Below the pieces are notes generated by a model, which worked only from the letters and a program-made list of their open reading frames with translations, made no database searches and was not told the DNA's origin. From contig NZ_CP042823.1 in NCBI RefSeq assembly GCF_008000895.1, positions 1,054,001 through 1,118,000 of the forward strand: 64,000 bases of DNA. Reading direction: 5' to 3'. The DNA comes from Methylobacterium sp. WL1 (GTDB taxonomy: Bacteria > Pseudomonadota > Alphaproteobacteria > Rhizobiales > Beijerinckiaceae). Shown piece by piece: positions 44,502-54,020 of this stretch (the stretch's first letter is position 1; each line of letters begins with the position of its first letter). A program made the translations under genes and the position numbers.

Positions 44502-44969
44502 TCAGGGCAGGGCCCGGGCGGCGTCCAGCACCGCCTCGGCATGGCCGGGCACCTTCACCTTCGGCCAGATCCGGGCGATGCGCCCCTCCCGGTCGACCAG
44601 CACGGTGGTGCGCTCCACGCCCATGTACTTGCGCCCGTACATGCTCTTCTCGACCCAGACCCCGTAGGCCTCCAGCACGCCCTTGTCCTCGTCGGAGGCC
44701 AGCGGGAAGGTAAGGCCGTACTTGCCGCAGAACTTGTCGTGGCTCTTCACCGGGTCCGGCGACAGGCCGATCACCTGCGCGTCGGCGCCCGTGAAGGCCG
44801 GCAGCAGGCCGTTGAAGTCCTGCGCCTCCAAAGTGCAGCCGCTCGTATCGTCCTTCGGGTAGAAGTAGAGCACGATCTTGTGACCCCTGAGCGCCGACAG
44901 GGCGATCCGCCCTCCGCCGGAGGCGGGGAGGTCGAAATCGGGGGCCTGATCGCCTTCTGATAGTGGCAT
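44502..44969 (-). CDS. bcp: Thioredoxin-dependent peroxiredoxin, BCP/PrxQ type
   Basis: 155 residues with the PrxQ core: DFDLPASGGG, VLYFYPKDDTSGCTLEAQDF with the peroxidatic cysteine C45, and ERTTVLVDREGRIARIWPKV. It reduces hydrogen peroxide and organic peroxides. In E. coli BCP the resolving cysteine is C50; here that position is Gln (LEAQDF). The only other cysteine is C81 (DKFCGKYG), in the region where atypical members place the resolving residue in helix 3. Cytoplasmic; follows the M23 pseudogene strand-wise and diverges from the AsmA-like gene. Confidence 0.9.
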   Translation of the reverse strand: MPLSEGDQAPDFDLPASGGGRIALSALRGHKIVLYFYPKDDTSGCTLEAQDFNGLLPAFTGADAQVIGLSPDPVKSHDKFCGKYGLTFPLASDEDKGVLEAYGVWVEKSMYGRKYMGVERTTVLVDREGRIARIWPKVKVPGHAEAVLDAARALP

Positions 44970-45144
44970 CGTGCCTTCCTTTCGGCCGATTGATGGTGTG
45001 CAGTCCCGCCATGCGCGGCAGCACCATCAGGTTGCGTCGCGCCGCCCGAGCAAAACTCGGAGACGCGCCCGCTGTAAAGCGTGGCCGCGCTTCGATCCAC
45101 CGGCCGCGGAGTTCCGCGCGCGAAGCCCCGGAACAAGGGTCCCG

Positions 45145-48100
45145 ATGGCGGACGAGACGACCTTGGCAGGCAAGCCTCGGGGGACGGCGCGACGCTGGGG
45201 CGGGTTCTGCCTCGTCGGCGCGCTGACCCTGGTGCTGCTCGTCGGCGGCGGGATCGGGCTGGCGGCCCTGCGCCTGTCCAACGGCCCGCTGCAGATCGAT
45301 GCCCTGTCCCGCCGGGTCGCAGCCGCGGTGGCCGAGCGGATCGGGCCTGGCTGGAGCATCGCCATCCGCGGCAGCAGCCTCGAACTCGACCGCGAGAACG
45401 CCCTGAGCCTGCGCTTCTCCGGCCTCGACATCCGCAACCCGCAGGGCGACTTGGTGGTGCGGGCGCCGCTCGCCGTGGTCAGCCTCGACCCCTGGGGCCT
45501 CCTGCACCTCAACCTGCAGCCGCGCTCGATCGAGTTCCGCGAGACCCAGACCACCGCCCTCGTGCACCGGGACGGCTCGATCGCGTTCGCGGCCTCCGAG
45601 GCCAACCACCCGGTCGACATCGAGCCGCACACGCCGCCGAGCGTGGACGACGCGCGCGGCAAGGTCTCGCCGATCTCGGCGACCCTGGCCTCGATCTTCG
45701 GGGTGGTGCTGGATTCCAGCGGCATCGTCGGCGCCCTCGACCGCGCCCGCCTGACCGATGCGCGCCTGCGGCTGATCGACGACGACGGCCGCGAGCGCGC
45801 GGTGTTCGCCCGGGTCAACGGACTGTTCGGGCGCGATCCCGTGAACGGAACCCGCAACTTCGAGTTGCGCCTGGACGGCCCCCACGGCGAGTGGCGCTTC
45901 GGCGGCTCCCTGCGCGAGGGCGGCGAGCCGCGGGATGGCAAGACGCAGGATGGGAAGACGCAGGATGGGAAGACGCAGGATGGTACGCCGCAGGCGCGCT
46001 CCGGGGTGATCACCCTGGACGATCTGCCGGTGCCCGACCTGCTGCTGCTCACGGGCCAATCGAGCCTGCCGCTGACCACCGATCTCAAGCTCTCGGCCCG
46101 CGCCGACGTGAGCCTGACGGCCGGGCGGATCACGTCCATGAACGCCAAGGTCCATACCGGCGACGGCACCTTCCTGATCGAGGAGAAGGACTTCAACCCG
46201 GTCACGGTCGAGAGCCTGGACGCGACCCTGAACTGGGACGAGACCGGCCGGGTGATGTCGCTCACCGGCCTGGATTACCGGGGGGCCGGCAACGCGGTCC
46301 ACCTGACCGGCGCCTGGACGGAGAGCCCGCCGGACGCCGCAACCGCCTGGACCGCGACGCTCGCGAGCCGCGACGCCGTCCTGCGCGGGGCGACCCCGCA
46401 GGACGCGCCGGTGAAGATCGACGCGATCGACGCGCAGCTCACCGGCCGCGACGGCGGCATCGCCATCGACGCGCTCAACGTGGCGGCCCCCGGCGTGCAG
46501 GGGGTGATCACCGGCACGATCGGCACCACCGCCGACGAGGGCGGCCTGACCCTGCGCATCCTCGGCCACGACGGCGAGGTCCGGACCGGGCTGCGGCTGT
46601 GGCCGGAGCATATCGCCCCGCCGGCCCGCACCTACCTGGTGGACCAGCTGCGGCGCGGCCGGATCAACGCCGTGGACATCCGCGTGAAGATGTCCGGCAC
46701 CGTGCTGGCCGCCGCGACCCGGGGCGAGCCCGCCCCCGACGACGCGGTGCATATCGACTTCCGCGTCTCCGACGCGGCGCTGGACGTCACCGCCGACGCG
46801 CCGCCGGTGGTGAAGGGCAACGTCTCCGGGACCATCACCGGCCGTTCGACCACCGTGCGCAACGTGACCGCCGAGATCCACGGCCCGGACGGCCGCGGGC
46901 TCACGGTCACGGACGGCAGCTTCGTGATCCCGCAGATCACGCCGGACCGGGTCGTGGCGCAGATCGGCATGCGGCTCACCGGCGGGGCCGACGGCATGGC
47001 CTCGGTGCTCCAGGCGAAGCTGTTCAAGAGCCTGATGAGCGTCGATCTCGACCCGGCCACGATCAAGGGCAATGCCGACCTGCGCGTCGATTTCCCCCTC
47101 GACCTCAAGCACGTGCCCGACCTCCCGAGCCTGCCCGTGACCCTGTCCGGGACGCTCTCCGACCTCTCGGTCGACAAGGTGATGGGGAAGGACCGGCTGG
47201 AGGCGGGCAGGTTCACTCTGCTGTACGACCGCGGCGCCTTCACGCTGAAGGGCGACGGCCGGGTCGCGGGCGCCCCCATCTCGGTGGACATGCGCCAGCC
47301 CAAGGTCGGCCAGCCCGGCGAGGCGGTGGTCACAGTGGCCCTCGACGAGGCCTTGCGCGGCAAGAAGGGCCTGCCGACCGCACCGCAGCTGTCCGGCACC
47401 ATCCCGGTCCGCGCCGTGGTGCCGATCGGCCGCCCGGGAACGGCCAAGCCGCCGATCCGGGTCGAGGCGGATCTCGCCAGGGCCGGCATCGACGGGCTGG
47501 TGCCCGGGCTGACCAAGCCGACGGGCAAGCCGGGCCGCCTCAGCTTCACGCTGGTGGATGCCGGCCAGACCTACGAGCTGCGCGACTTCGCCCTCGACGC
47601 CGCCCCGGCCTCCGCGCGCGGCAGCCTCACGATCAGCCCGGAGGGCGGCCTGGAGCGCGCCGACCTGACGAACGTCAAGCTGTCGCCGGGCGACGACCTG
47701 CGGGTGAGCCTCGACCGCACCGGCAACGGCTACAAGGTCGTGGTCCGCGGCGCGGTGGTCGATGCGCGCCCGTTCCTCAAGTCCCTGGGCGGCCCGGACG
47801 CCAAGAGCGGCAAGGAGGCGAAGGAGTCCAACCCGAAGGATGTCGATGCCGACATCCAGGTCCCGATCGTGGCGGGCTTCAACGACGAGGCGCTGACCAA
47901 CGCCAACCTGCGGCTGTCGCTGCACGGCCGGACCCTGCGGGCGGCCAACATCACCGGGCGCTTCCGCGCGGCGGCGTTCGTCGCCAGCGTCGCCCGGGGC
48001 GAACGCGGCGTGCCGACGCTGGCGGTGGAGTCGGCCGATGCCGGCGCGACGTTGCGCTTCGTCGACGTCTACCGGCGGATGTATGGCGGGCGCCTCACCG

Positions 48101-48660
48101 CCGGGATCGGCCTCAACGACGGCCCGCAGGCCGGCGTGGTCCAGATCCGCGACTTCTCGCTCCGCAACGAGCCGGCCCTGTCGAGCATCATGGCACAGGG
48201 GCCGGAGCCCTCCGAGGCGGAGACGGTCCGCGGCCGCCGCATCGCCCCGGGCCGGGCGGCCGGCGACGTCACCTTCGACCGGATGCGGGCCAACTTCGTG
48301 CGCAGCGGCAGCCGGGTCGACTTCAGCGACGCGGCGATCTCGAACGCCGCGATGGGCTTCACCCTGTCGGGCTGGCTCGATACCGGCCGGGAGCGCACGG
48401 ACATGACCGGCACCTTCGTGCCGCTCTACGGGCTCAACAACGTCGCCTCGCAGCTGCCTCTCCTCGGGCCGCTCCTCGGGGGCGGGCACAACGAGGGGCT
48501 GTTCGCCGTCAACTTCCGCGTCTCCGGCAAGCTCGCCTCGCCGGACGTGAGCGTGAACCCGCTCTCGGCGATCGCCCCGGGCTTCCTGCGCAAGCTGTTC
48601 AGCGCCGGCGGCGGCCCCTTCGCGGACGGCCTGCCACCGGTGCCGCAGGGGGAGCGGTGA
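45145..48660 (+). CDS. AsmA/YhdP-like very large envelope protein (DUF3971)
   Basis: 1171 residues from ATG 45145. One membrane helix near residues 22-45 (FCLVGALTLVLLVGGGIGLA), then about 1100 residues of beta-rich, low-cysteine sequence: LRFSGLDIRNPQGDLVVRAP at the front, an in-frame KTQDG repeat (residues 264-283), and typical AsmA C-terminal segments DVSVNPLSAIAPGFLRKL with TGTFVPLYGLNNVASQLPLL. The family forms bridge-like proteins thought to carry phospholipids between the membranes or to influence outer-membrane assembly. Probably anchored in the inner membrane with the bulk in the periplasm. Divergent from bcp. Confidence 0.85.
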   Translation: MADETTLAGKPRGTARRWGGFCLVGALTLVLLVGGGIGLAALRLSNGPLQIDALSRRVAAAVAERIGPGWSIAIRGSSLELDRENALSLRFSGLDIRNPQGDLVVRAPLAVVSLDPWGLLHLNLQPRSIEFRETQTTALVHRDGSIAFAASEANHPVDIEPHTPPSVDDARGKVSPISATLASIFGVVLDSSGIVGALDRARLTDARLRLIDDDGRERAVFARVNGLFGRDPVNGTRNFELRLDGPHGEWRFGGSLREGGEPRDGKTQDGKTQDGKTQDGTPQARSGVITLDDLPVPDLLLLTGQSSLPLTTDLKLSARADVSLTAGRITSMNAKVHTGDGTFLIEEKDFNPVTVESLDATLNWDETGRVMSLTGLDYRGAGNAVHLTGAWTESPPDAATAWTATLASRDAVLRGATPQDAPVKIDAIDAQLTGRDGGIAIDALNVAAPGVQGVITGTIGTTADEGGLTLRILGHDGEVRTGLRLWPEHIAPPARTYLVDQLRRGRINAVDIRVKMSGTVLAAATRGEPAPDDAVHIDFRVSDAALDVTADAPPVVKGNVSGTITGRSTTVRNVTAEIHGPDGRGLTVTDGSFVIPQITPDRVVAQIGMRLTGGADGMASVLQAKLFKSLMSVDLDPATIKGNADLRVDFPLDLKHVPDLPSLPVTLSGTLSDLSVDKVMGKDRLEAGRFTLLYDRGAFTLKGDGRVAGAPISVDMRQPKVGQPGEAVVTVALDEALRGKKGLPTAPQLSGTIPVRAVVPIGRPGTAKPPIRVEADLARAGIDGLVPGLTKPTGKPGRLSFTLVDAGQTYELRDFALDAAPASARGSLTISPEGGLERADLTNVKLSPGDDLRVSLDRTGNGYKVVVRGAVVDARPFLKSLGGPDAKSGKEAKESNPKDVDADIQVPIVAGFNDEALTNANLRLSLHGRTLRAANITGRFRAAAFVASVARGERGVPTLAVESADAGATLRFVDVYRRMYGGRLTAGIGLNDGPQAGVVQIRDFSLRNEPALSSIMAQGPEPSEAETVRGRRIAPGRAAGDVTFDRMRANFVRSGSRVDFSDAAISNAAMGFTLSGWLDTGRERTDMTGTFVPLYGLNNVASQLPLLGPLLGGGHNEGLFAVNFRVSGKLASPDVSVNPLSAIAPGFLRKLFSAGGGPFADGLPPVPQGER
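45934..45993. repeat. 15-base in-frame tandem repeat, 4 copies, in the AsmA-like gene
   Basis: Units GATGGCAAGACGCAG, GATGGGAAGACGCAG (twice) and GATGGTACGCCGCAG encode DGKTQ, DGKTQ, DGKTQ and DGTPQ. The length is a multiple of three, so copy-number change would keep the frame. The two middle units are identical, which suggests recent expansion. Confidence 0.9.
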
Positions 48661-48735
48661 GGCGTGGCCGCCGGCACGTCTTCGAGCAGCACCGTCCTTG
48701 CCGGCGGACGACTGTGAACGCGGTTGGGTCGGCAT

Positions 48736-48768
48736 GAAAAAGCCCGGCGCGGCGGACCGCACCGGGCT
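48736..48768 (-). terminator. Rho-independent terminator of the ferredoxin-NADP reductase gene
   Basis: Read on the minus strand, AGCCCGG and CCGGGCT form a 7-base stem around a 14-base loop, followed by TTTTT. It starts about 20 bases after the fpr stop. The AsmA-like gene ends about 75 bases away on the other strand. Confidence 0.85.
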
Positions 48769-48788
48769 GAACCCAAAGTCCCAAAGAA

Positions 48789-49562
48789 CTACTTCTCGAC
48801 GAAGGCCTTCTCGATCACGTAGTGGCCGCCCTCGCCGTGATTGCCTTCCTCGTAGCCGCCGTTGCTCAGCAGCTCGCGGGTGTCGCGGATCATGTCGGGG
48901 CTGCCGCAGAGCATGAAGCGATCGTTCTCCACCGACATCGCCGGCAGGCCGATATCGGCAAACAGCTTGCCCGAGACCATCAAGTCGGTGATCCGGCCGC
49001 GGTTGCGGAACGGCTCGCGGGTCACGGTGGGGTAGTAGATCAGCTGGTTCGAGATCATCTCGCCCAGGAACTCGTGCTTGGGCAGGGACTCGTTGATCGT
49101 CTCGCCGTAGGCCAGCTCTTGAACCTGACGGCAACCATGGACCAGCACGACTTTCTCGAACCGGTCGTAGGTCTCCGGGTCCTTGATGATCGACAGGAAC
49201 GGCGCGAGCCCCGTGCCGGTGCCGAGCAGGTAGAGGTTGCGGCCCGGCAGCAGGTTGTCGAGCACCAGGGTGCCGGTGGGCTTCTTGCCGACGATGATCG
49301 GGTCGCCGACCTTGAGGTGCTGGAGCTTGGAGGTCAGCGGACCGTCCTGCACCTTGATCGAGAAGAACTCGAGCTCCTCCTCGTAGTTCGCCGAGACCAC
49401 CGAGTAGGCGCGCAGCAGCGGCCGCCCCTCGACCTCGAGGCCGATCATGGTGAACTCGCCGTTGCGGAACCGGAACGCCGGATCCCGCGTGGTGCGGAAC
49501 GAGAACAGGTTGTCGGTCCAGTGATGCACCGACAGAACGCGCTCCTCGTAGAACTTGCTCAT
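48789..49562 (-). CDS. fpr: Ferredoxin--NADP+ reductase
   Basis: 257 residues from ATG 49562 (MSKFYEERVLSVHHWTDNLF). RAYSVVSANYEEELEFFSIK binds FAD (RxYS motif), LGTGTGLAPFLSIIKDPE and HGCRQVQELAYGE bind NADP, and the C-terminus ends VIEKAFVEK. The absence of a C-terminal aromatic extension over FAD matches subclass I bacterial FPRs. It exchanges electrons between NADPH and ferredoxin or flavodoxin. Single gene, with a clear terminator downstream. Confidence 0.93.
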   Translation of the reverse strand: MSKFYEERVLSVHHWTDNLFSFRTTRDPAFRFRNGEFTMIGLEVEGRPLLRAYSVVSANYEEELEFFSIKVQDGPLTSKLQHLKVGDPIIVGKKPTGTLVLDNLLPGRNLYLLGTGTGLAPFLSIIKDPETYDRFEKVVLVHGCRQVQELAYGETINESLPKHEFLGEMISNQLIYYPTVTREPFRNRGRITDLMVSGKLFADIGLPAMSVENDRFMLCGSPDMIRDTRELLSNGGYEEGNHGEGGHYVIEKAFVEK

Positions 49563-49803
49563 CGACGGATCAGTCCTCGAATCCTCTGATGCTCGGCCCA
49601 TGCCCCCGATGAATCAGGGCGCATGGGGTTCGGCGGGCGACCGCCGCCCCGCGGCTGCGGGGGCGACCCCCGGGAGCGATCTCGCCGGGATCCGGACGTC
49701 GAACCCCTGATCGGATGCTTCTTTCGCAGTTGCAGCACGCTCGTCAAGGCGCACCAGGATCACACCTGCCGAAGAAGTGAATCGCCTGGAATCGTTCGAA
49801 TAT

Positions 49804-50754
49804 TTAACCGGCGGTGACCGGCCGCAGCGGCTTCAGCCCCGCTTCGATCTCCGCGCGGCGCGGCTCCAGGAACGGCGGCAGGGCGAGGCGCGCGCCGAGA
49901 CTCTCCAACGGCTCGTCGGCGGTGAAGCCCGGCCCGTCGGTGGCGATCTCGAACAGAATGCCGTTGGGCTCGCGGAAATACAGGCTGCGGAAATAGTAGC
50001 GGTCCACCGGCCCGCTGCTCGGCACCCGGGCGGCCTTCAGCCGGTCGGCCCAGGCCTGGTAATCCGCATCGGGGATGCGGAAGGCGACGTGGTGGACCGC
50101 GCCCGCACCCTGCTGCGCCGGCGGGGCGGCGTCGGCGAGGAGCTGAACCTCGGCGGCCGGGCCCCCCGACCCCATGGCGTAGACCTCGACCGGGCCGTCG
50201 CCGGTCTCGAAGCGCCGCGACAGGCGCATGCCGAGCAGATCGTTCAACACGGCAGCGGTGCGTGAAGGGGCCGACACGGACAGCCGGATCGGGCCGAGGC
50301 CGCGGATCTGGTAGGCCGCCGGCACCGGGGAGGCGTCCCACGGGTGCTCCGGGCCGGTGCCCCCGTCATCGACCAGGGCGAGGCGCTGGCCCTCGGGATC
50401 CTCGAAATCCACGGTGAGGCGTCCGTCACGCAGGGCGGGCTCGGCCGCCACGGCACCAGCATCGCGCAGGCGCGTGTGCCACCACGCCACCGCGCCCTCG
50501 CCCGGCACGCGCAGGTGGGTGCGGGTGATGCTGTTCGACCCGCGCCGCTCGGGGGGCGCCGGCCAGTCGAAGAACGTGATGTCGGTACCCGGGCTCGCCA
50601 GGCCATCCGCGTAGAACAGGTGATAGGCCGAGACGTCGTCCTGATTCACGGTCTTCTTCACCAGCCGTAGGCCGAGCGTGCCGGTGTAGAACGCCACGTT
50701 CTCCGCGGCGCGGGCGGTCACCGCGGTGAGGTGATGGATGCCGGTGAGTTGCAT
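49804..50754 (-). CDS. VOC-family ring-cleaving dioxygenase (MhqO/LinE-like)
   Basis: 316 residues, two VOC (glyoxalase/extradiol dioxygenase) modules. Module 1 starts [20 protein letters not shown], with [11 protein letters not shown]; module 2 holds [20 protein letters not shown], and [20 protein letters not shown] supplies the last metal glutamate. Such enzymes open aromatic rings in the presence of Fe(II), and related family members (MhqO) detoxify quinones. Substrate not fixed. No aromatic-degradation gene is adjacent. Single gene. Confidence 0.83.
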   Translation of the reverse strand: MQLTGIHHLTAVTARAAENVAFYTGTLGLRLVKKTVNQDDVSAYHLFYADGLASPGTDITFFDWPAPPERRGSNSITRTHLRVPGEGAVAWWHTRLRDAGAVAAEPALRDGRLTVDFEDPEGQRLALVDDGGTGPEHPWDASPVPAAYQIRGLGPIRLSVSAPSRTAAVLNDLLGMRLSRRFETGDGPVEVYAMGSGGPAAEVQLLADAAPPAQQGAGAVHHVAFRIPDADYQAWADRLKAARVPSSGPVDRYYFRSLYFREPNGILFEIATDGPGFTADEPLESLGARLALPPFLEPRRAEIEAGLKPLRPVTAG

Positions 50755-50885
50755 GGCTTTTCGTGTGGGCCCCGCTTTGAGGCGCCTCAGGTGGGGTTCG
50801 GACGACGGCGTTGCGAGCGCAAAGCTGGATTGCAGCGGGCGTAAGGGGGTAGACTGCGATGCCCCACGCCTCTGGGAGACACCCG

Positions 50886-51206
50886 ATGGCCGTCGCGTAC
50901 GAGACCGACACCGTCCTGCCGCCGCTGCATCCCGGCGAGGTGCTGCGCGAGGACTTCCTGATTCCCCTCGGCCTGTCGGCCGGCACGGTGGCGCGGGCCT
51001 GCCGGGTCCCGCGGACCCGGATCGAACGGATCGCCGCCGAGCAGATCGGAGTCTCGACCGACACGGCGCTGCGTCTTAGCCGCTATTTCGGCACGAGCGC
51101 AGAGTTCTGGCTCAACCTCCAGCGTCAGTACGAGGTGGAGACGCTGAGCCGCAGCATCGGGCCGGAGATCGCGCGGATCGCGCCGCTCGCCCCCGCGGCG
51201 GCCTGA
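50886..51206 (+). CDS. higA: HigA-family antitoxin (XRE), without adjacent toxin
   Basis: 106 residues; ATG 50886 is chosen over ATG 50859 because GGGAGA lies just upstream. Core [20 protein letters not shown], then [20 protein letters not shown] and [20 protein letters not shown] is the HigA helix-turn-helix with the typical LHPGE start. HigA normally binds and represses the HigBA promoter and blocks the RelE-type toxin HigB. The 130 bases before it contain no HigB, nor does the 3' side, where the convergent M16 gene starts three bases later. So this is an antitoxin alone, or a regulator recruited from one. Confidence 0.85.
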   Translation: MAVAYETDTVLPPLHPGEVLREDFLIPLGLSAGTVARACRVPRTRIERIAAEQIGVSTDTALRLSRYFGTSAEFWLNLQRQYEVETLSRSIGPEIARIAPLAPAAA

Positions 51207-51209
51207 ACC

Positions 51210-52502
51210 TCAGAGCCCGACCGGCCGGCCGGCGGCCACAACCAGCATCCGGCCGTCCGCAAAGGTCCGGGCGGCGGCGCGGCGGATGTCGGCCTGGGTC
51301 ACGGCCGAGACCAGGGCGTTGCGGCGGGCGATGTAGTCCATACCCAATTCCTCGAAGGCGATCTGCACCAGTTGGTGGGCGATCTTGGTCGAGGTGTCGA
51401 AGCCCAGCGCGTAGGAGCCGGTGAGGTAGTCCTTGGCCTTCTGCAGCTCGTCGTCGTCAGGGCCATCCGTGATCAGCCGGCCGATCTCGTCGCCGATCAC
51501 CGACAGCGCCTCGCCGACGCGCTCGTTCTTGGTGGCGGTGTAGCCCCAGGTCATCGCGGCCGAGCGGTGGCTGACCAGCGAGGTCCCCACCGAGTAGGCC
51601 AGGCCGCGCTTCTCGCGCACCTCCTGGAACAGACGCGAGGTGAACGCGCCGCCGCCCAGGATGTGGTTCAGGACGTAGGCCGGGATGAAGTCCGGGTCGC
51701 GCCAGGGCACGCCGGCCATGCCGAAGCGGATCACCGATTGCGGCACGTCGAGGTCGACCACGATGCGCCGGCCGAGATCCTGCACCTCGGTCCGCGGCAC
51801 CGCCTTCAGCGTCCCGGCCTCGGGCAGGGCTCCGAAGGCGCGGTTCAGGCCCTCGGCCAGCTGCTCGGCCCCGATGGCGCCCACCGCCGCGACCTTCACC
51901 CGGCCGCGCCCGATGATGCGGGCATGCATCTCCAGGAGGTCGTCCCGGGTGATGGTGGCGACGCTCTCGACCGTGCCCGAGGAGGGCCGGGCATAGGCGT
52001 GGCCGGCGAACGCCTCCTTGAAGAACCGGCGCGAGGCCAGCACGCCCGGGTCGTTCTGCTGGTAGCGCAGGCCGGCGATGACCTGGCCCCGGACGCGCTC
52101 GATCGCGTCCGGGTCGAGGCGCGGCTTGGCCAGCGCCAGGGCGAGGAGCGCGATGCCCTCGTCGGCGTGCTTGACCAGCATCTTGAGCGAGCCGCCGACC
52201 GCGTCGGGGCCGGCATGGAAGGACAATTCGATCGCCCGGGCGGCCAGCCGCTCCTGGAAGGCGTCGGAGGTGAGGTCGCCCGCGCCCTCGTCGAGGAGCC
52301 GGGCCAGCATCTGAGCGCAGCCGGCCTTGCCGGCGGGATCCTGGGCGGCACCGCCCTCGAACGTGAAGGCCAGCGCGATCATCGGCACCACGGGGGATTC
52401 GACGTGCCACGCCTCGATGCCCGCGGCGGTCGTCACCGGCAGGGCCGTGGTGGGCGAGCTGGCGGGGGCGGCGGTGTCGACCAAGTTCTCGGCGACGCTC
52501 AT
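51210..52502 (-). CDS. M16 family peptidase-like protein, non-catalytic subunit
   Basis: 430 residues. It has the inverzincin fold (VTTAAGIEAWHVESPVVPMI, FTFEGGAAQDPAGKAG, LLDEGAGDLTSDAFQERLAA and GGGAFTSRLFQEVREKRGLA) but no HxxEH zinc motif: the corresponding position reads AGCAQMLARLLDEG. The glycine-rich GGGAFTSRL loop and REKRGL are those of the partner subunit in heterodimeric M16 enzymes. It lies 108 bases behind the catalytic M16 gene on the same strand. Such pairs in Methylobacterium include PqqF/PqqG, needed for PQQ; this pair has the right arrangement, but I cannot prove it is that one. Confidence 0.85.
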   Translation of the reverse strand: MSVAENLVDTAAPASSPTTALPVTTAAGIEAWHVESPVVPMIALAFTFEGGAAQDPAGKAGCAQMLARLLDEGAGDLTSDAFQERLAARAIELSFHAGPDAVGGSLKMLVKHADEGIALLALALAKPRLDPDAIERVRGQVIAGLRYQQNDPGVLASRRFFKEAFAGHAYARPSSGTVESVATITRDDLLEMHARIIGRGRVKVAAVGAIGAEQLAEGLNRAFGALPEAGTLKAVPRTEVQDLGRRIVVDLDVPQSVIRFGMAGVPWRDPDFIPAYVLNHILGGGAFTSRLFQEVREKRGLAYSVGTSLVSHRSAAMTWGYTATKNERVGEALSVIGDEIGRLITDGPDDDELQKAKDYLTGSYALGFDTSTKIAHQLVQIAFEELGMDYIARRNALVSAVTQADIRRAAARTFADGRMLVVAAGRPVGL

Positions 52503-52610
52503 GGGAACCTCATTGTCTTATCGTGTCACGGGCGGAGGCGGAGCAAGCTCTCGTCCTGACGCAGGTCCCGGCGGCGCGAGAAAGCGCCCGCCGGGCCACG
52601 CCCGAAGGAA

Positions 52611-54020
52611 CTACTCCGCGGCCATCGCGACCGGGGCGTCGGGGTCCTGAGCCTTGGTCAGGTAGCCGGTGACCGAGCGGGCCGGGGTCAGCCAGCGCTC
52701 GGCGGCCAGCTTGAGGCGCTCCTGCGAGACCGCCTCGATGTCGGTCGGCCAGCGGCGGACCTCCTCGATGGTCTCGCCGATCGCCAGCGCGGAGCCGTAG
52801 ATCCGGGCGAGCGAGGACTGGCTGTCGGAGGAGTAGACGGTCTCGGCCACCAGCCGGGTCTTGGCCCGCTCGATCGCCTCGGCGCCGAGCGCCTCCGCGG
52901 GGGCGCGGCGCAGGATCTTGTCCACGGCCTCCTCCAGCGCCTCCAGGGAGACGCCCTCGGCCGGCACCGCGTAGACGGAGAACCGGGTCTCGTCGATCGC
53001 CGAGCCCATGTACCAGGCGCCGGCATTCACCGCGAGGCCGGTCTCCATGACCAGCTTGCGGTAGAGGTAGGAGGTCGAGCCGCCGCCCAGCACCTCGGCG
53101 AGCAGCTCGAGGTCGTGGCAGCCGCCGTCGCGGGCGGTGATGCAGGAGGGGGTCAGGTAGAGCCGCTGCAGGGTCGGCTGCTCGACCTTCGGGTCGGCGA
53201 CCGCGACCCGCCGCAGGGCCTTGGGCTCGGGCTCGCGCGCCCGCAGGCGCTCGGGACGGGTGCCCTGGGGGGCGACGCGCCCGTAGGTCTCGTCCGCAAG
53301 CCGGCGGACCTCGTCCGGGGTCACGTCGCCAGCCACCACCAGGATCGCGTTCTCGGGGGTGTAGAAGCGCTTGTAATAGGCCAGCGCGTGCTCGCGATTC
53401 AGGCCCTCGATCTCGTGCATCCAGCCGATGATCGGGATCCCGTAGGGGTGGTGCACGAACAGCGAGGCGGCCATCGCCTCGGAGAGCTGGGCGGAGGGGT
53501 CGGTCTCGACCCGCATGCGCCGCTCCTCCAGAACCACGTCGCGCTCGGGGGCGACCACGGCGTCGTCGAGGACGAGGCCGCCCATGCGGTCGGCCTCGAA
53601 CGCCATCATGGTGCCGAGATGGTCGCGGGCGACCCGCTGGAAATAGGCGGTGTAGTCGTAGCTGGTGAACGCGTTCTCCTGGCCGCCGAGGCCCGAGACC
53701 GCCTTCGAGAAGGCCCCCACCGGGTGCTTCTCGGTGCCCTTGAACATCAGGTGCTCGAGGAAGTGGGCGATGCCCGATTGGCCCAACGGATCATCGGCCG
53801 AGCCGTTGCGATACCAGATCATGTGGGTCGCGACGGGGGCCCGGTGATCGGGCACCACCACCACGTCGAGGCCGTTGTCGAGGGTGAAGGCCGTGACTTC
53901 GGGTCCACCCGCCTCGGAGCGTCCGAACGGCGCGGCCTCGCCCCGGCCGGCGCTGCCGCCGTAGGGCGAGCCCGGACGCGGCGGGAAGAGGGTGGGCGTC
54001 GCCTTCCTGAACAGGTGCAT
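52611..54020 (-). CDS. M16 family metallopeptidase, catalytic subunit
   Basis: 469 residues. The inverted zinc motif HFLEH is at residues 86-90 (GIAHFLEHLMFKGTEKHPVG), with the third ligand glutamate in the EADRMGGLVLDDAVVAPERD/EERRMR region. The active-site domain is complete and the C-terminal domain has GGGSTSYLYRKLVMETGLAV. No signal peptide; the first 40 residues are proline/glycine-rich. With the non-catalytic partner just downstream it probably forms a heterodimer like mitochondrial processing peptidase or Methylobacterium PqqFG. Candidate pqqF; a general-purpose M16 pair is the alternative. Confidence 0.85.
   Translation of the reverse strand: MHLFRKATPTLFPPRPGSPYGGSAGRGEAAPFGRSEAGGPEVTAFTLDNGLDVVVVPDHRAPVATHMIWYRNGSADDPLGQSGIAHFLEHLMFKGTEKHPVGAFSKAVSGLGGQENAFTSYDYTAYFQRVARDHLGTMMAFEADRMGGLVLDDAVVAPERDVVLEERRMRVETDPSAQLSEAMAASLFVHHPYGIPIIGWMHEIEGLNREHALAYYKRFYTPENAILVVAGDVTPDEVRRLADETYGRVAPQGTRPERLRAREPEPKALRRVAVADPKVEQPTLQRLYLTPSCITARDGGCHDLELLAEVLGGGSTSYLYRKLVMETGLAVNAGAWYMGSAIDETRFSVYAVPAEGVSLEALEEAVDKILRRAPAEALGAEAIERAKTRLVAETVYSSDSQSSLARIYGSALAIGETIEEVRRWPTDIEAVSQERLKLAAERWLTPARSVTGYLTKAQDPDAPVAMAAE

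Noticed and set aside
44467..49134. A minus-strand open frame of about 1550 codons across bcp and the AsmA-like gene
   Set aside because: High GC leaves few stops in the antisense frame; the translation is low-complexity and overlaps two well-supported genes.
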